28,425 nucleotides of DNA from Gnomoniopsis sp. IMI 355080 (lineage: Eukaryota; Ascomycota; Sordariomycetes; Diaporthales; Gnomoniaceae). Shown here one piece after another: positions 11,614 to 22,100 of this stretch. The stretch is taken from NCBI GenBank assembly GCA_027946555.1, contig JAPEVC010000332.1, positions 1 through 28,425 of the forward strand. The letters are read 5' to 3'. The notes beneath the pieces were generated by a model, which saw nothing but the letters and a program-made list of their open reading frames with translations, made no database searches and had not been told where the DNA came from. Position numbers and translations under genes: made by a program. Each line of letters opens with the position of its first letter. The first letter of the stretch is position 1.

Positions 11614-13587
11614 TCAGACTGTCACTGCATCAGGCATTGGCTGGTCTTCGGTGGCTTGCGAGCCCTCCGTCCCTGCGCTGCTGCAGACCTGTGTAGTTTC
11701 CTTTACGGAACCACCGTTGACACCGGTCTCGACAGAGCCGTTTTCCGCGGCGGCAGCCTGCTCTCGTTCCAAGGCCTCTCGTTCCTGTTGAAGCAGACCT
11801 TGAAGAGCTGTTCCCTCCGTCGTCATACCTTGGCTCTCCATCATGGCGGCGAGACGAGCTGCGCGACCTTCCTTCTTCCGCGGCACAGGTGCTGTCATTT
11901 CATATTTAGCAAATAGGAATCAAATTTGCCGTCAAGATCAACAATTACTTACCTCTACCATTTTCTTGAACGTAAAATTGTCGCAGTAGGTTGACTGCCT
12001 CATCCCGGCCCCAGCCGCCCTCCGCATCAAACCCCCGCTCGACGTTGCCTCCATGACCCATAGTCATGTTGGAGACAGGAACGGGCGGTTCAACGAAGGT
12101 GATACTATTGACCGACTTGACCTCACCTCCGTTCACAGCTGAACCATCCTGAGATCCATTGATCGAAGAGGCACAAGAAGCCGCCTTGTGAGGCAGGGTC
12201 GGTCGGGGAAGTTGGTTGGCCACGGGGCGGTGTACGGGGGTCGTTGGGACTGACGCGGCATGGGCGGGATCGGAATTCATGTGGATGCAAAAGACACCAC
12301 CAGTTCCGCCGAACTTGTCGTTGACAGCGCCAAAATAGACCTTCTTGATGCCAAATTGACGCAGCATGGAGGCACACATGACGCAAGGCTCGACGGTCAC
12401 ATAAAGGGTGCACTCGGAGATTAGAGATCGATCGACTCGAGGGGCAGGGTGGAGCTTCTGGCCATAGGGGTAGATATGACCATCCTTGGGATCAACATCA
12501 CTCCATTCCTGTTCGGTGTAGGTCCTGATGAGAGATGGCTTGTCGTCATCCTGACTAGCGGGGCGCTTGCTTCTAGACTTTCTCTTGGACTTCTTCTTGT
12601 CCTGCATGACCTCTTGCACCTTCTCTGGGACCTTGTCCTCGACGTCCGCGTTAGGCGTGTAGGAAAGTAAGGCGGTCAAGGCCATCAGCTCTGCGTGACG
12701 GGTACCATTGCGGGTGATGTTGGTGGCGTTCATGCCTCTGGCGATAACTCTGCCATCATGGACGAGCACACATCCAACAGGTGTCTCATTGGTCTTCAGA
12801 GACAGGCGGGCCTGTGGCGATGCTTGTCAGTACGAAGAAAGCAATACAAGAGCGGATAGAGGCTCAAATGCCAACGCAAATGGCCGCTCTCGCAATAGTG
12901 GGTGAACAACATGCTGGAAGAGTGAGGTCGAAGTGGAAGGTACTACAAGGTTGAAACTCGGCAGGAGGAGGAGTGTTCAATGAGATGTACAGACATGAAA
13001 CGCTGCAACAAGCGAGTGGAACGCAACCGTGGGGTGTTTTTTTTTGGGGGGGGGGGGTCAAGAAGGACATTGAGAGACCCATGTCAGATGACATTGGACA
13101 CTTCAAGCTTTGCAAAGAGATGGAAAGCCGCATGAATTAAGGGCAACGACAGGCAAAAAGAGAAAATGCAAATTTGACATACCATATCCAGTGCCTGATT
13201 CATGAAGCCGTGGTGGATGGCGCGTTGGGCAGTCGTGGCAGGGTCCTCGGGCTCACCATCGGCGCCATCAGCAACGTCCTGCCCAATCTCGGGTTCGCAG
13301 ATAGGTGGTGGGAGTGTGAGCTGTTCTTGGCGATTCTCCTGAGCCTGCTCATCGCCGACAGCACGGAACTTTTGTCCATTGGCGGCGGCGTTTGCGAGAT
13401 TACGATCGATACTGTTGCGTCCTCTCCCCTTCGTTGGCACGTTCTCCTGCTTGACGGCCCCTTTGGCTAGACCTAGGCCGGGTGTCGCGGTTTTGACGGG
13501 AGCCTGGCTGTTGGTCATGTCGTCCATGGGCATGGGCTGATGGGACCGGTCTCCCGGCGAGGGCTGGTTCTGCAAAGGCGGCGCCAT
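11614..13587 (-). CDS. TAD2: tRNA-specific adenosine deaminase catalytic subunit Tad2/ADAT2
   Basis: Three exons on the minus strand: from 13587 (or 13881) to 13183, 12811-11953 and 11891-11614, with introns of 371 and 61 nt that keep the frame. The product is 513 residues from ATG 13587 (A at -3, G at +4), or 611 residues from an in-frame ATG at 13881 that adds an Asn/Gln/Thr-rich extension. Family knowledge: Tad2 with Tad3 converts adenosine 34 of tRNA anticodons to inosine, and is essential. Seen: the first junction restores NQALDM/ARLSLKTNETPVGCVLV, followed by the cytidine-deaminase zinc motifs HAE and PCVMC (with GCVLV, KVYFGAVNDKFGG). The insertion between HAE and PCxxC is long and Lys/Ser-rich. 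A non-catalytic C-terminal tail with RKKEGRAARLAAMMESQ follows. Paired HAE/PCxxC indicates the catalytic subunit rather than Tad3, which lacks the active-site Glu. Confidence 0.88.
12812..13182 (-). other. Unusually long first intron of the Tad2 gene
   Basis: Donor GTATGT at 13182 and acceptor CCACAG at 12812 enclose 371 nt, against 50-141 nt for the other introns in this window. Phase 0 on both sides. It contains a homopolymer junction, T9 then G12 on the plus strand. No coding exon or RNA gene was recognised inside. Confidence 0.75.
13037..13057. repeat. Homopolymer tract T9-G12 within a Tad2 intron
   Basis: On the plus strand nine T residues are followed directly by twelve G residues, so the pre-mRNA carries a C12-A9 run. 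Such tracts are prone to slippage and to sequencing error. It lies well inside the intron. Confidence 0.9.
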
Positions 13588-13881
13588 CCTCTGGAGATTG
13601 TGGTCGGTGGGAGATCCAGCGTTGGAGGTATGGTCGCCGTCGTGGTCGGTGGTGGTGTTGCTGGCGTTGTGACGATTGCTGTTTTTGTCTTTGTCGTTTT
13701 GTGGTTGTTCTGGCGTGTTTTGGTGGTTCTGTTGGTCTCGGGAGTTGTGGTTGGAAGGGGAAATAACAGAAACCAAAACATGGAATATGGGTTGAAAGAT
13801 GGCGACGACAAAGGCGACGACACCATCCAGAAACCTCGAGGCCCTTCCGCCTGGGCCCTCCCCTATGACGTTGCCTGCCAT

Positions 13882-16041
13882 CTTCACCCGTCCGACTCGG
13901 ATTCAACTCAGCCTGCAGTCACTTGCACTGCTGCTTCCCCTTTCTCTTTTTTTTCTCGCTGCCTCAGATTCGGCTTCGCTCCTGCCATGCGATGCCCTCG
14001 AATGCCTGGCACCGTACCCTGCAAATGCAACAGCCACAGCGATATCCTCGCGCAATCGCTTTGACGAAACAATCACAAACAGATGATTTTAAGTACCAAA
14101 GAAAAAATATCAATCCATTATTAAGGGTCTAACAAAGGGTCCTTTGGTCCCGAAGAGTCCAATTTAGCAAGGTTTGCGAGTTGGCAAGTGCTATGCCATG
14201 TCATTATGTCTAGGGAAAATGGGAAAGTGCAGGTAGCCGGCCAAACAGCAAATTTTTGAATGCAACTAAGCGGGTCAGATATTGCACTAACCGAGCAGTT
14301 CGCCAACACAAGCATCCCTGCCCTCATTTACAGCATGCTCTTAATGAAAGCCCACAACCTCAAGTCGTATCTATAACTTATTCTTGGACATCTTCACTTC
14401 GATTTGATTGCATTCAAACCGATTGTACTTGATTGGGTAATTTGGTACGGCCATAAAAGCATCTATTGAACGCCCGTGTGCAAAATATTCGTTTAGGGGG
14501 TGAAGAACACTGTACTACTGGATATAGGAAATGATAGCAAGCAAACTCCTCCAATTTGGTTGTCGTGCTGGACATATCAACTGCTTATTGAATTGATTTC
14601 TAAGTAATTTATGACTACATTTATACTTGTGGAAATTGTGAATTACGAGCTGGCTTTTATTGTCAGGAGCCGGAGAAGCTGAGAGGGCTGTGATAATGTC
14701 ACTTACACCAGACGGTGAACTGTGATAAGACTCCCCAGTACCACAATTTGATACTGCACAATTAGGAGAATAGTCGCGAGGGTAGCGCTCATACATTTGA
14801 CACTTGAGGCGCAAATAAAGCGATGCTGTTTAGCTTCCCAACTGACTCCTAGCTCGTTCTTCTGTCTGACTCTACTGGCAGGCCGGACTCTGAAATCCGA
14901 AGTTTATGATACTCTGCCGTCAATCTGACCGATCAGGCTCTACTGCCCAACAAACGAGCCTGCCCCATTGGCTTCGCTTACACATGGCTCTTTCAACGTC
15001 AGTAAGCGCTCTGTGGCGGCTATGACGGCGTTTACGTAGAGTTTCAAATCAGATCTAGTCATTGTGTTATTCCTGTCCGTCAATCAGGATACGTCCTAGA
15101 CCCATGTTGCCCACACCATTTCCTTTTTCCTGTCGCTTATTGGACATAGCAGGACTGTCATGCGAGGAGGAAGTTGGGGGCCACAAATTGAGGCTCTGCC
15201 AGAGCTAGGCTCTAGCCTGCCATCTACCTAGGTATTTAAGAAGACCTCATTTGCTTTTTATCCCGGGCATGGATTCACTTAGCATGATTTTCTGTAACAA
15301 GGCATCCGCAACTTCACCACCTCTAGTTCTCGACGCAGTCCGGGAATTTTTTCGTTCTTTAGCAAGCCATTCCGCCTTCTCGTCAACCCCGGTGAAGAAT
15401 AATGAATATCTGTCGCCATCCAAATGGTCCGGGAATATGTCAGGAACCAACAAGGCGCTTGAGTCGATGGCAGTGGTCGTACTTTTGTGTACAGCGTACC
15501 TACATATCTTCCACCTTTTCAGTTTGTATCGCGGTGCTCCCGCTCACTAACAACTTCAGATACTTGTCCCAGGTGCCACCATTACAAACACCGCATCGAA
15601 ACTGTCTGCAGACGCTGCCGTCACAGAGGTCATGGGCGTTACTGAGTTGATACCACTTGGGTGACTGGCTTGGGAATCTTCAGGGTTGGAGATGATCGAC
15701 GTTACTTGGTGCTAGGAATGTTGAGACGGAGGTTCTGGGATCAACAATCATCCAAGTGTCGTATATTACGCCCCTTTTTATTTTTATTTTTTATATTGTC
15801 AATGGGCAATTTGTTCCACGCAAGCAAGAATCGTGAACCATCCTGCATGAATTATGAGGCGCCCCTTATCGACTCCATCCACCAGTAATTGAAACACTCA
15901 TTGCAATGTTCATTGATGATCACCTACAGTGATGATCAAAATCAATAATCGGTGGACAGCATTGACCTCAACATGAGCGCGGGAGTGAGTGGTATCCAGC
16001 GAGAGACGCATGCGTAGTATTCCTCGCGTGTGCCTTTATCA
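13882..16041. other. 2.2-kb intergenic region, no supported gene
   Basis: The first 150 bp next to 13882 are CT-rich on the plus strand and lie upstream of the Tad2 gene. Beyond this the sequence is more AT-rich. A pair of opposed open frames at about 15247-15550 (99 residues plus strand, 68 residues minus strand) overlap each other; neither has a known motif. A perfect TACCTAGGTA palindrome sits at 15225. A 9-bp direct repeat (TGATGATCA, at 15914 and 15930) is probably incidental. Confidence 0.4.
15225..15234. repeat. Palindrome TACCTAGGTA, copy 1
   Basis: Perfect 10-bp palindrome in the AT-rich intergenic region left of the first rhodopsin-domain gene. One of four perfect copies within about 3.9 kb. 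Confidence 0.85.
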
Positions 16042-17509
16042 CTATCTACTTAGCCTCCTCCCACCCCTACCCAATTTTGTCATCTCAATATTCTCGCCCG
16101 AGGAAGAGTCCAGCCTTTGGAGTGTAAGACCTCTACCTGAAGCCAGAAAACCTTTCTTCGGAAAAGTGTGTGCGTTACCTTCTACTCTGGTACTGGACTT
16201 CCATGTGCGTAATGTGCGTAACTCTGCGGTCGTAGTATTTGTCCTACACCCCGTGCTGTGCCCACGATGTCTTCTACTTTTGATCAGAGGCCTCATGAGT
16301 GGAACACAGGCGAGTACCACAGCTAGCGAGGGCTCAACAGAGGACATGAGGACCGCTACGACAGAAGTAGACGTTACATCATTGTACACGATCTTCGCGA
16401 GGAAGACAAGTCTGACCACACTGGCGACACAGGTACTGAGAGCGAGGGGAGCAAAGGCTTTATGTTAGCAGTTCCCAAGAAATCGGAACAAAGTCAAGAG
16501 ATGGTCATCAACCCCCAACTTACAGATATCCAACGGCAAAGGTTGCTAGTAATGAACACTTTTTCCAGAAGGCCATCTTGAGTCTGAAGAGACTTGGAAT
16601 TGGGATTGATAGCACAGTTATGTCCGTGATGAGGTTTGCTATTCCATACACCGCAAAGACTACGCTTTGATTGCCACAGTGGCCTTCTGGCAAGGTCAGA
16701 TCCCTAGGAACACACGTCAGTATTCTCTCAGATGGTGTTCCCTAGTAAAAGATCTACGAAGATACTCTTCTACCGGATCAAATGACATGTCTATGAGCTA
16801 TGCTTTTCGACAGTCAATGTGGGTGGGAGGAGGTCTATATTCACCAGTTATACTGAATTGGCTGGCAGATTGCAAGGGTGGCCATAAGACCCGAGACACC
16901 AATCATCGCCACAAAAATGGTGATGACCCTCGCAATCACTTTGATTCGAGTAACGGCAAAGACTTTCATGTAAAATAAAAGCACGGAAACCTTGGTTGCA
17001 GTGAGAGACAGGTTCCAGAAAATTTCCAAGGGTAGCATAATCTTTCAAGATACAAATGATTAGCTTGACAAGTGCACCAAAGACAAGCGTGTTATCTGTT
17101 TCTTGAAAGCAAGAGTATTGAAGGGAAAGATTTGACATACGATGTGATACTGTGTGATAAGTAGGGCTCTGCCCGAACTTTTCAACAACGTCATAGTAGT
17201 GCCAGCCAAAGCCTCCAAGGAGCGCTTCTTCAAAGTTTCCCTCACGATTCAGCCATTGTACAACAACAACATCGGAAGGGGCGGAGAAGCTGTTTGTTCC
17301 TCACCTAGGACGCAGACAATCATTAATCCAAGCGTGAGGCTCCATGCTGCCAAAATGCTGTAGTCACTTGCGTCAAGGTACCGATGTGCGACTCTCGCAG
17401 CCACGAGCCGGAGAGTCACGGCTATGGTTGACAAGATACCAAAGACGATGGAGACTGTGAATAGAGCTATTTGGCCGGGCTGGACCAACGGTATCATGAC
17501 CGAGGCCAT
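16042..17509 (-). CDS. Rhodopsin-domain (SAT4/PTH11-like) seven-helix membrane protein 1
   Basis: Five exons on the minus strand, 17509-17305, 17212-17151, 17041-16845, 16703-16524 and 16435-16042, give 345 residues; introns are 92, 109, 141 and 88 nt. Seen: TM1 from IALFTVSIVFGIL, TM2 with DYSILAAWSLTLGL, then G|FGWHYYD made across junction 1. IMLPLEIFWNLSLTATKVSVLLFYMKVF, a family signature helix, follows junction 2. ICQPIQYNW|D...GHC is completed across junction 3, and VEPSLAVVLACVPLMRPL forms the last helix before a Ser/Arg/Thr-rich cytoplasmic tail. This is the fungal rhodopsin-type domain shared with PTH11-like receptors; no CFEM domain is present. A plasma-membrane sensor is a family-based guess, ligand unknown. 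The donor of intron 2 (GTATCA) is weak; a stronger GTATGT ten bases on breaks the frame with the best acceptor, so this junction needs transcript proof. Confidence 0.78.
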
Positions 17510-17667
17510 GTCAGCGGCGAGCCTTGCCCCAGTGCCGATTTGGCAGAGCCTAGAGGTCCTGATCAGGTTTTTGTGGTTGGCAAATGGATCCTTTACAACG
17601 TTGTGACCACGGTAGAGAACTCTTTGCCGAAAGAGCGCCTTGATTATTGAGTCGAGTCAAGTCTAGG

Positions 17668-17677
17668 TACCTAGGTA
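17668..17677. repeat. Palindrome TACCTAGGTA, copy 2 (extended)
   Basis: Perfect 10-bp palindrome embedded in CTAGGTACCTAGGTAGG (17663-17679), i.e. two overlapping CTAGGTA units. It lies about 160 bp upstream of the start codon of the first rhodopsin-domain gene. Confidence 0.85.
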
Positions 17678-18580
17678 GGCATGTATACGCAAGGCCATGG
17701 TGAGTATCTCGGCATTCAGAGGTCGACTCGTTGTCGAACTAGAGAGTATAAGAGTGTGATTGCTCGGAAGTCGAGTGGAAGGCTGAAAGAAAGACACTGT
17801 TCAGGGGTATCAGTGTTTTGATGTACTCTGACACCATATAACAATCCACGGCAACGCCGGCGTTTCGCATCTTTCGGCGTTGAATTGTACTTACCGGAAA
17901 TTATACTGGGAATTACTTCGTCCTGAATGTTGTGAGAAGATGATCCGGCCTAGACGATGGTTTTATGCAAGCCAAAAGTACCACGTTGCAGCCAAATAGG
18001 AAGTATGGGTTTCGCAAGGTAGTCTGACTTGTTAAACCCTCATCATTCAGGACTTGTGCATATCTTGAGTAAGTCGCACACAGGATGTCTGTAACAATTT
18101 GCACAATTCAGGACTCTTGTCTGTTTTAGAGTGAATGCGGGTAGATAGGTGGTGGGTCTCTCGACGCTGAGAAGCCGCAGCCCATGGCGAGCCATCACAC
18201 ACCTCCAGCTCCCGCATCGTTCAGCATTCCCGGAGCCGCTGTGGTGTCCGGGTCGAGGTCTACGAAGTATATGTGCAACTTGTCATAGATCTAGCAGACA
18301 TCCTGGATACTATGAAACACATCTGCAGGATACTGGTGCGCCCTTTGTGATTTACATGCTGATGTATTATTAGAACGTCGAGGTCGCTTCGCTGTCGCGA
18401 GTCAAGTGGCTTGTAGGACTTCGCGTACCCCCACAAGGGAGCATAATTTGTCCAGTACCTAGATGCATACCAAAGTGGCGTATGCTACTGCGTGCGCAAC
18501 TGCGTCGGCGGAGTATCTATAAATGTAGAAGGCCTTTCTTGAATTGTGACTCCTTTGGGGATGAATCAGATCGCCTTGTA

Positions 18581-18590
18581 TACCTAGGTA
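18581..18590. repeat. Palindrome TACCTAGGTA, copy 3
   Basis: Perfect 10-bp palindrome in the intergenic region between the first rhodopsin-domain gene and the NLR-like gene. Confidence 0.85.
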
Positions 18591-18994
18591 TCCGTGGTAA
18601 AACATCCCGGATTCACCTCCTAGCTTATGAGAAGTTCGAATTTGATTACATACCTTCCACAACTTCCAGTTCCCAGGCATCGAGGTTACAGCTCACCACT
18701 ATTGCATCATGAACACCTATGGTACGTAACTCCCGCTGCTCAACGTCGATCAGCGCCTCAGTCACATGAGGCATTCAAAAGACTGACATATGCCAATTAA
18801 GACACCGCGTTGCTAATTCGGCTCCGAGATGTTTCCCAGACTAGATCTCGACTGCGTCATCTTGCAGAATATCAATCAAACATAACACTCAGTCCTGGCA
18901 TTTGGGCAGTGCGGCCAATGATAAGCCAAATCTCGTCAGCGGCTCGGTTCTCTTTGTGGATATAAGACTCATTGTGATGGGCCTGTACATCGAA

Positions 18995-19007
18995 CCCCCC
19001 CCCCCCC
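18995..19007. repeat. C13 homopolymer downstream of the NLR-like gene
   Basis: Thirteen consecutive C residues about 90 bp beyond the stop codon of the NLR-like gene, probably in or just past its 3' UTR. Slippage-prone. Confidence 0.9.
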
Positions 19008-19090
19008 GAAAGCGTAAGGTGTGCGCGGTTCTCGAAAAAGGATATGATACTACTGGTGAGCGTGTAGAGATGCTGTCCTCTCACTTCCAG

Positions 19091-19100
19091 TACCTAGGTA
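19091..19100. repeat. Palindrome TACCTAGGTA, copy 4, overlapping the NLR stop codon
   Basis: Perfect 10-bp palindrome whose sequence overlaps the termination codon (19094-19096) of the NLR-like gene. It is the only perfect copy that touches coding sequence. Confidence 0.85.
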
Positions 19101-22100
19101 GAGCCAGCTTCACTTCCTCCCTGATCCAATTGCGCGTCGCTAATTGAACAAGCTTGCTTGAGCTCACCTGCCTTGTCTAGCTCTCCGTTGGCTTCATATG
19201 CCTCTATAAGCACGCGTTGTGATACCAGTCTGCTGGGGTCATCTTCGGCTAGCTTCGTCCCTTCTATTTCCACAACTTCCTTAAGCAATCCAATCGCCTT
19301 GTCCACTTGTCCGTCATCTAGGTATACTACTGCAAGCGTATGCTGTGAACTCAGTCGGTTAGGGTCGTCTTCAGCAAGCGTCTCTCTAACTGCCACAACA
19401 TGCTCAAGCAGCTGGAGTGCCTTTTCTAGCTCTCCGTTGTTTTGATACGCTCGTGCCAGCTCATGCTGTGAACTCAGTCGGTTAGGGTCGTCTTCAGCAA
19501 GCGTCTCTCTAACTGCCACAACATGCTCAAGCAGCTGGAGTGCCTTTTCTAGCTCTCCGTTGTTTTGATACGCTCGTGCCAGCTCATGCTGTGACGCCAG
19601 TCGGTTAGGGTTGTCTTCAGCAAGCCTCTCTTCTACTGCCACAATATTCTCAAGCAGCTGGAGTGCCTTGTCCACTTGTCCGTCAGCTAGGTATACTCCC
19701 GCAAGCTCATGCTGTGACGCCAGTCGGTTAGGGTCGTCTTCAGCAAGCGTCTCTCTTACTGCCACAACATGCTCAAGCAGCTGGAGTGCCTTGTCCACTT
19801 GTCCGTCAGCTAAGTATACTACTGCAAGCTCATGCTGTGACGCCAGTCGGTTAGGGTCGTCTTCAGCAAGCGTCTCTCTTACTGCCACAACATGCTCAAG
19901 CAGCTGGAGTGCCTTTCCCACCTCTCCGTTATTTTTATACGCTTGTGCCAGCGCATGCTGTGACGACAGTAGGCCAGGGCTGTCTTCAGCAAAGTGGGCC
20001 TTCCGCCATGCGAAGCACTGTTCCAAACAACTCATAGCCTCTTTAATCCGTCCATCCACTGCCAAGCACCGCCCAGCCCAGTAGAATAAATCATACATCG
20101 CTTCTATGTCGGTGCCTTCATTTTCTTGGAGCACCCGGAAAGCATGCGGGAGGTATGCCCTCCACAAGCTGCGGTTCTCCCATTCATCAGACGGAAAGAC
20201 CTCTGCCAGGTGGCATATTGCTCTCTCTGTTATATGTACTGTGGACCCTTCCTTTTGAAGCCATGTTCGTATTGCCAAGTGCACAAGACTATGCATGTCA
20301 AAGACCTCCTCATCTCGTTTGACCACAAAGGCATACCCACGCAGTGTACCAATTGCGTGCGTCATCTGCTCTTCCGAACCCATGTCAGGCAGAATGGACC
20401 GCGGTATGGCCTTAGGTTCGATGCACGACATGAATGCCAGTAAGTCTGCAGCAACGCTGTCGAATTTGCGGATCTGGTCGAAAGACACAAGCCAGGTAGT
20501 CGCCACAGCATTCTGGGATCCTGAGTATCGGCTCCTGTCGCGGAACTCTCGGCTTAACAAGCTGACCATACCTCTCTCTGTACCTCGCAGCAGTTCTAGA
20601 TAGTGTTCGAGTGATACCTGATTCTTATTCAGGTATGCTGCTGCTTGTGTGATCGCCAAGGGAAGATAGGTGAGTTCCTCGAGCAGCTCCTTTACTGCTT
20701 TGTCGTTCATCAAGTCTTTCCCAATCAGGGATTCTTTCAAAAGGACTGTCGCATCATCGGGGTCCATCTCGTCCAACGGAAACACCTCGGTCTGTGCAAT
20801 GTCGACTGCGACTTCTCTAGTACGTGTCGTGAAGAGTGTCAGGCCGTCTTCGCTCTCTGGGAGGTAGTCGCATATGCCACGTGGCCCGAAAAGAATGTCC
20901 ATATCGTCAGCATTGTCTATGACGAGGAGCCATGGCCCAGCAGCCTCTGAGCTCAGATATTGTCGAACCTGCTCTTTGGGGTCTTCGTCCTCGCTGCTTG
21001 TCTGGATTGGGAGCTTCTTTGCCATCTCCAAGTATGCCTGCTCAAAGGTCGCATGGCTTAACACTGGCACCCAGAAGATAGAGCATTCCGGTCTGTTCTC
21101 CTTCGCCCAGTATGCAAGCTGCAAAGCGACCTGGGTTTTGCCAACACCGCCAAGCCCGAAAAGCGCGACCCTTTGGCACTCCTTCTGCACGAACAGCGCA
21201 TCTCTTAGCGAAGCCAATATGTCGGACCGTCCGGTGAAGCGTTTGTTGATAGGCAAGGGAATGTAGTGGCAAGGTTGGATGGCACGGTCTATAGCAGCGT
21301 TAGAAGCACTGAACTAGCATAGTGGTCCTCAATTTAGATTAACTGATGGGTAACTCGCTTGATTCGCCCTCCGTTGACACAGTTTGTCTTTGATCATGGG
21401 TCAATCTTATAGGAGTTTCTTGAGGCACAGTTCGACCTTCGGTAAGAGCACCGCTGCGCATGAACTGCTTAAGAACGCCGACAATGGCACCGTACCGGGG
21501 GTCATCTTTGCCCTTGCATCTTGCCATCTGCATATGGTTTGCGTCAATGCTTTCAACCGTCTCTACCGACTGCGGCAGGTCTAGCTTCGAGGAGTAGTCG
21601 TCTACAACCTGCCGTCATTCTCTGATTAGTATACTGACGGTCGAGAGACAGCGAAACCACATAGCTCACTTTGTTATGCAGGCCTTTTATTCCCGAAATC
21701 CCCCGTGCCTCCTGGAACGAGTGGATTTTGATCCCAGAACGGTGCGCAATAGTCTTGAAGTTCTCGTGAATGTTGTCCAGCACTTCGCTGTTCACCTCCA
21801 GCATCCCGGTAAGCTTCTTATTCGAGTCCTGCAGGGCTACACGAGCAAGATTCGACGCTATCTGGGCCCATCCAGCGAGTGAACTCCCACGATGTGGCGT
21901 GCCGAGGAAGACGATCAACTTCGTGCGCGCGCTACATATTTCGGATCGGTGCATGGCCTAGGACCTGGCATCAGCTTCGACCACTGACAAAGCGTAACAC
22001 TTGAGTGACATACATCTTTGACGATAATGCCGCCAAGGCTATGTGCTACAAACACGATCGGATCCTGATACAATTAATATGACTAGTCTGCAGGTATGAC

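Larger units (their letters stand above)
17510..19093. other. 1.6-kb intergenic region with clustered palindromes
   Basis: No supported gene. The left part is upstream of the first rhodopsin-domain gene. The right part is the 3' flank of the NLR-like gene that ends at 19094. Perfect TACCTAGGTA palindromes occur at 17668 and 18581, with another at 19091 at the border. There is a C13 run at 18995-19007. Short open frames on both strands have no recognised motif. Confidence 0.45.

Noticed and set aside
15247..15550. Opposed short frames, 68 residues minus and 99 residues plus
   Set aside because: Overlapping on opposite strands with no motif; could not be extended by splicing on either strand.
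19350..19870. GGTTAGGGTC sequences resembling telomeric TTAGGG
   Set aside because: They recur every 123 bp because they encode the PNRL part of the TPR repeat (on the other strand); no tandem hexamers.
19135..19969. Regular repeats that could suggest a CRISPR array
   Set aside because: Units are contiguous 123-bp coding repeats with no spacers, inside a eukaryotic gene.
19158..20084. Ser/Thr/Cys-rich open frames on the plus strand (19158-19445 and 19611-20084)
   Set aside because: They are antisense shadows of the TPR repeats in the NLR-like gene; their periodicity comes entirely from the 123-bp units.
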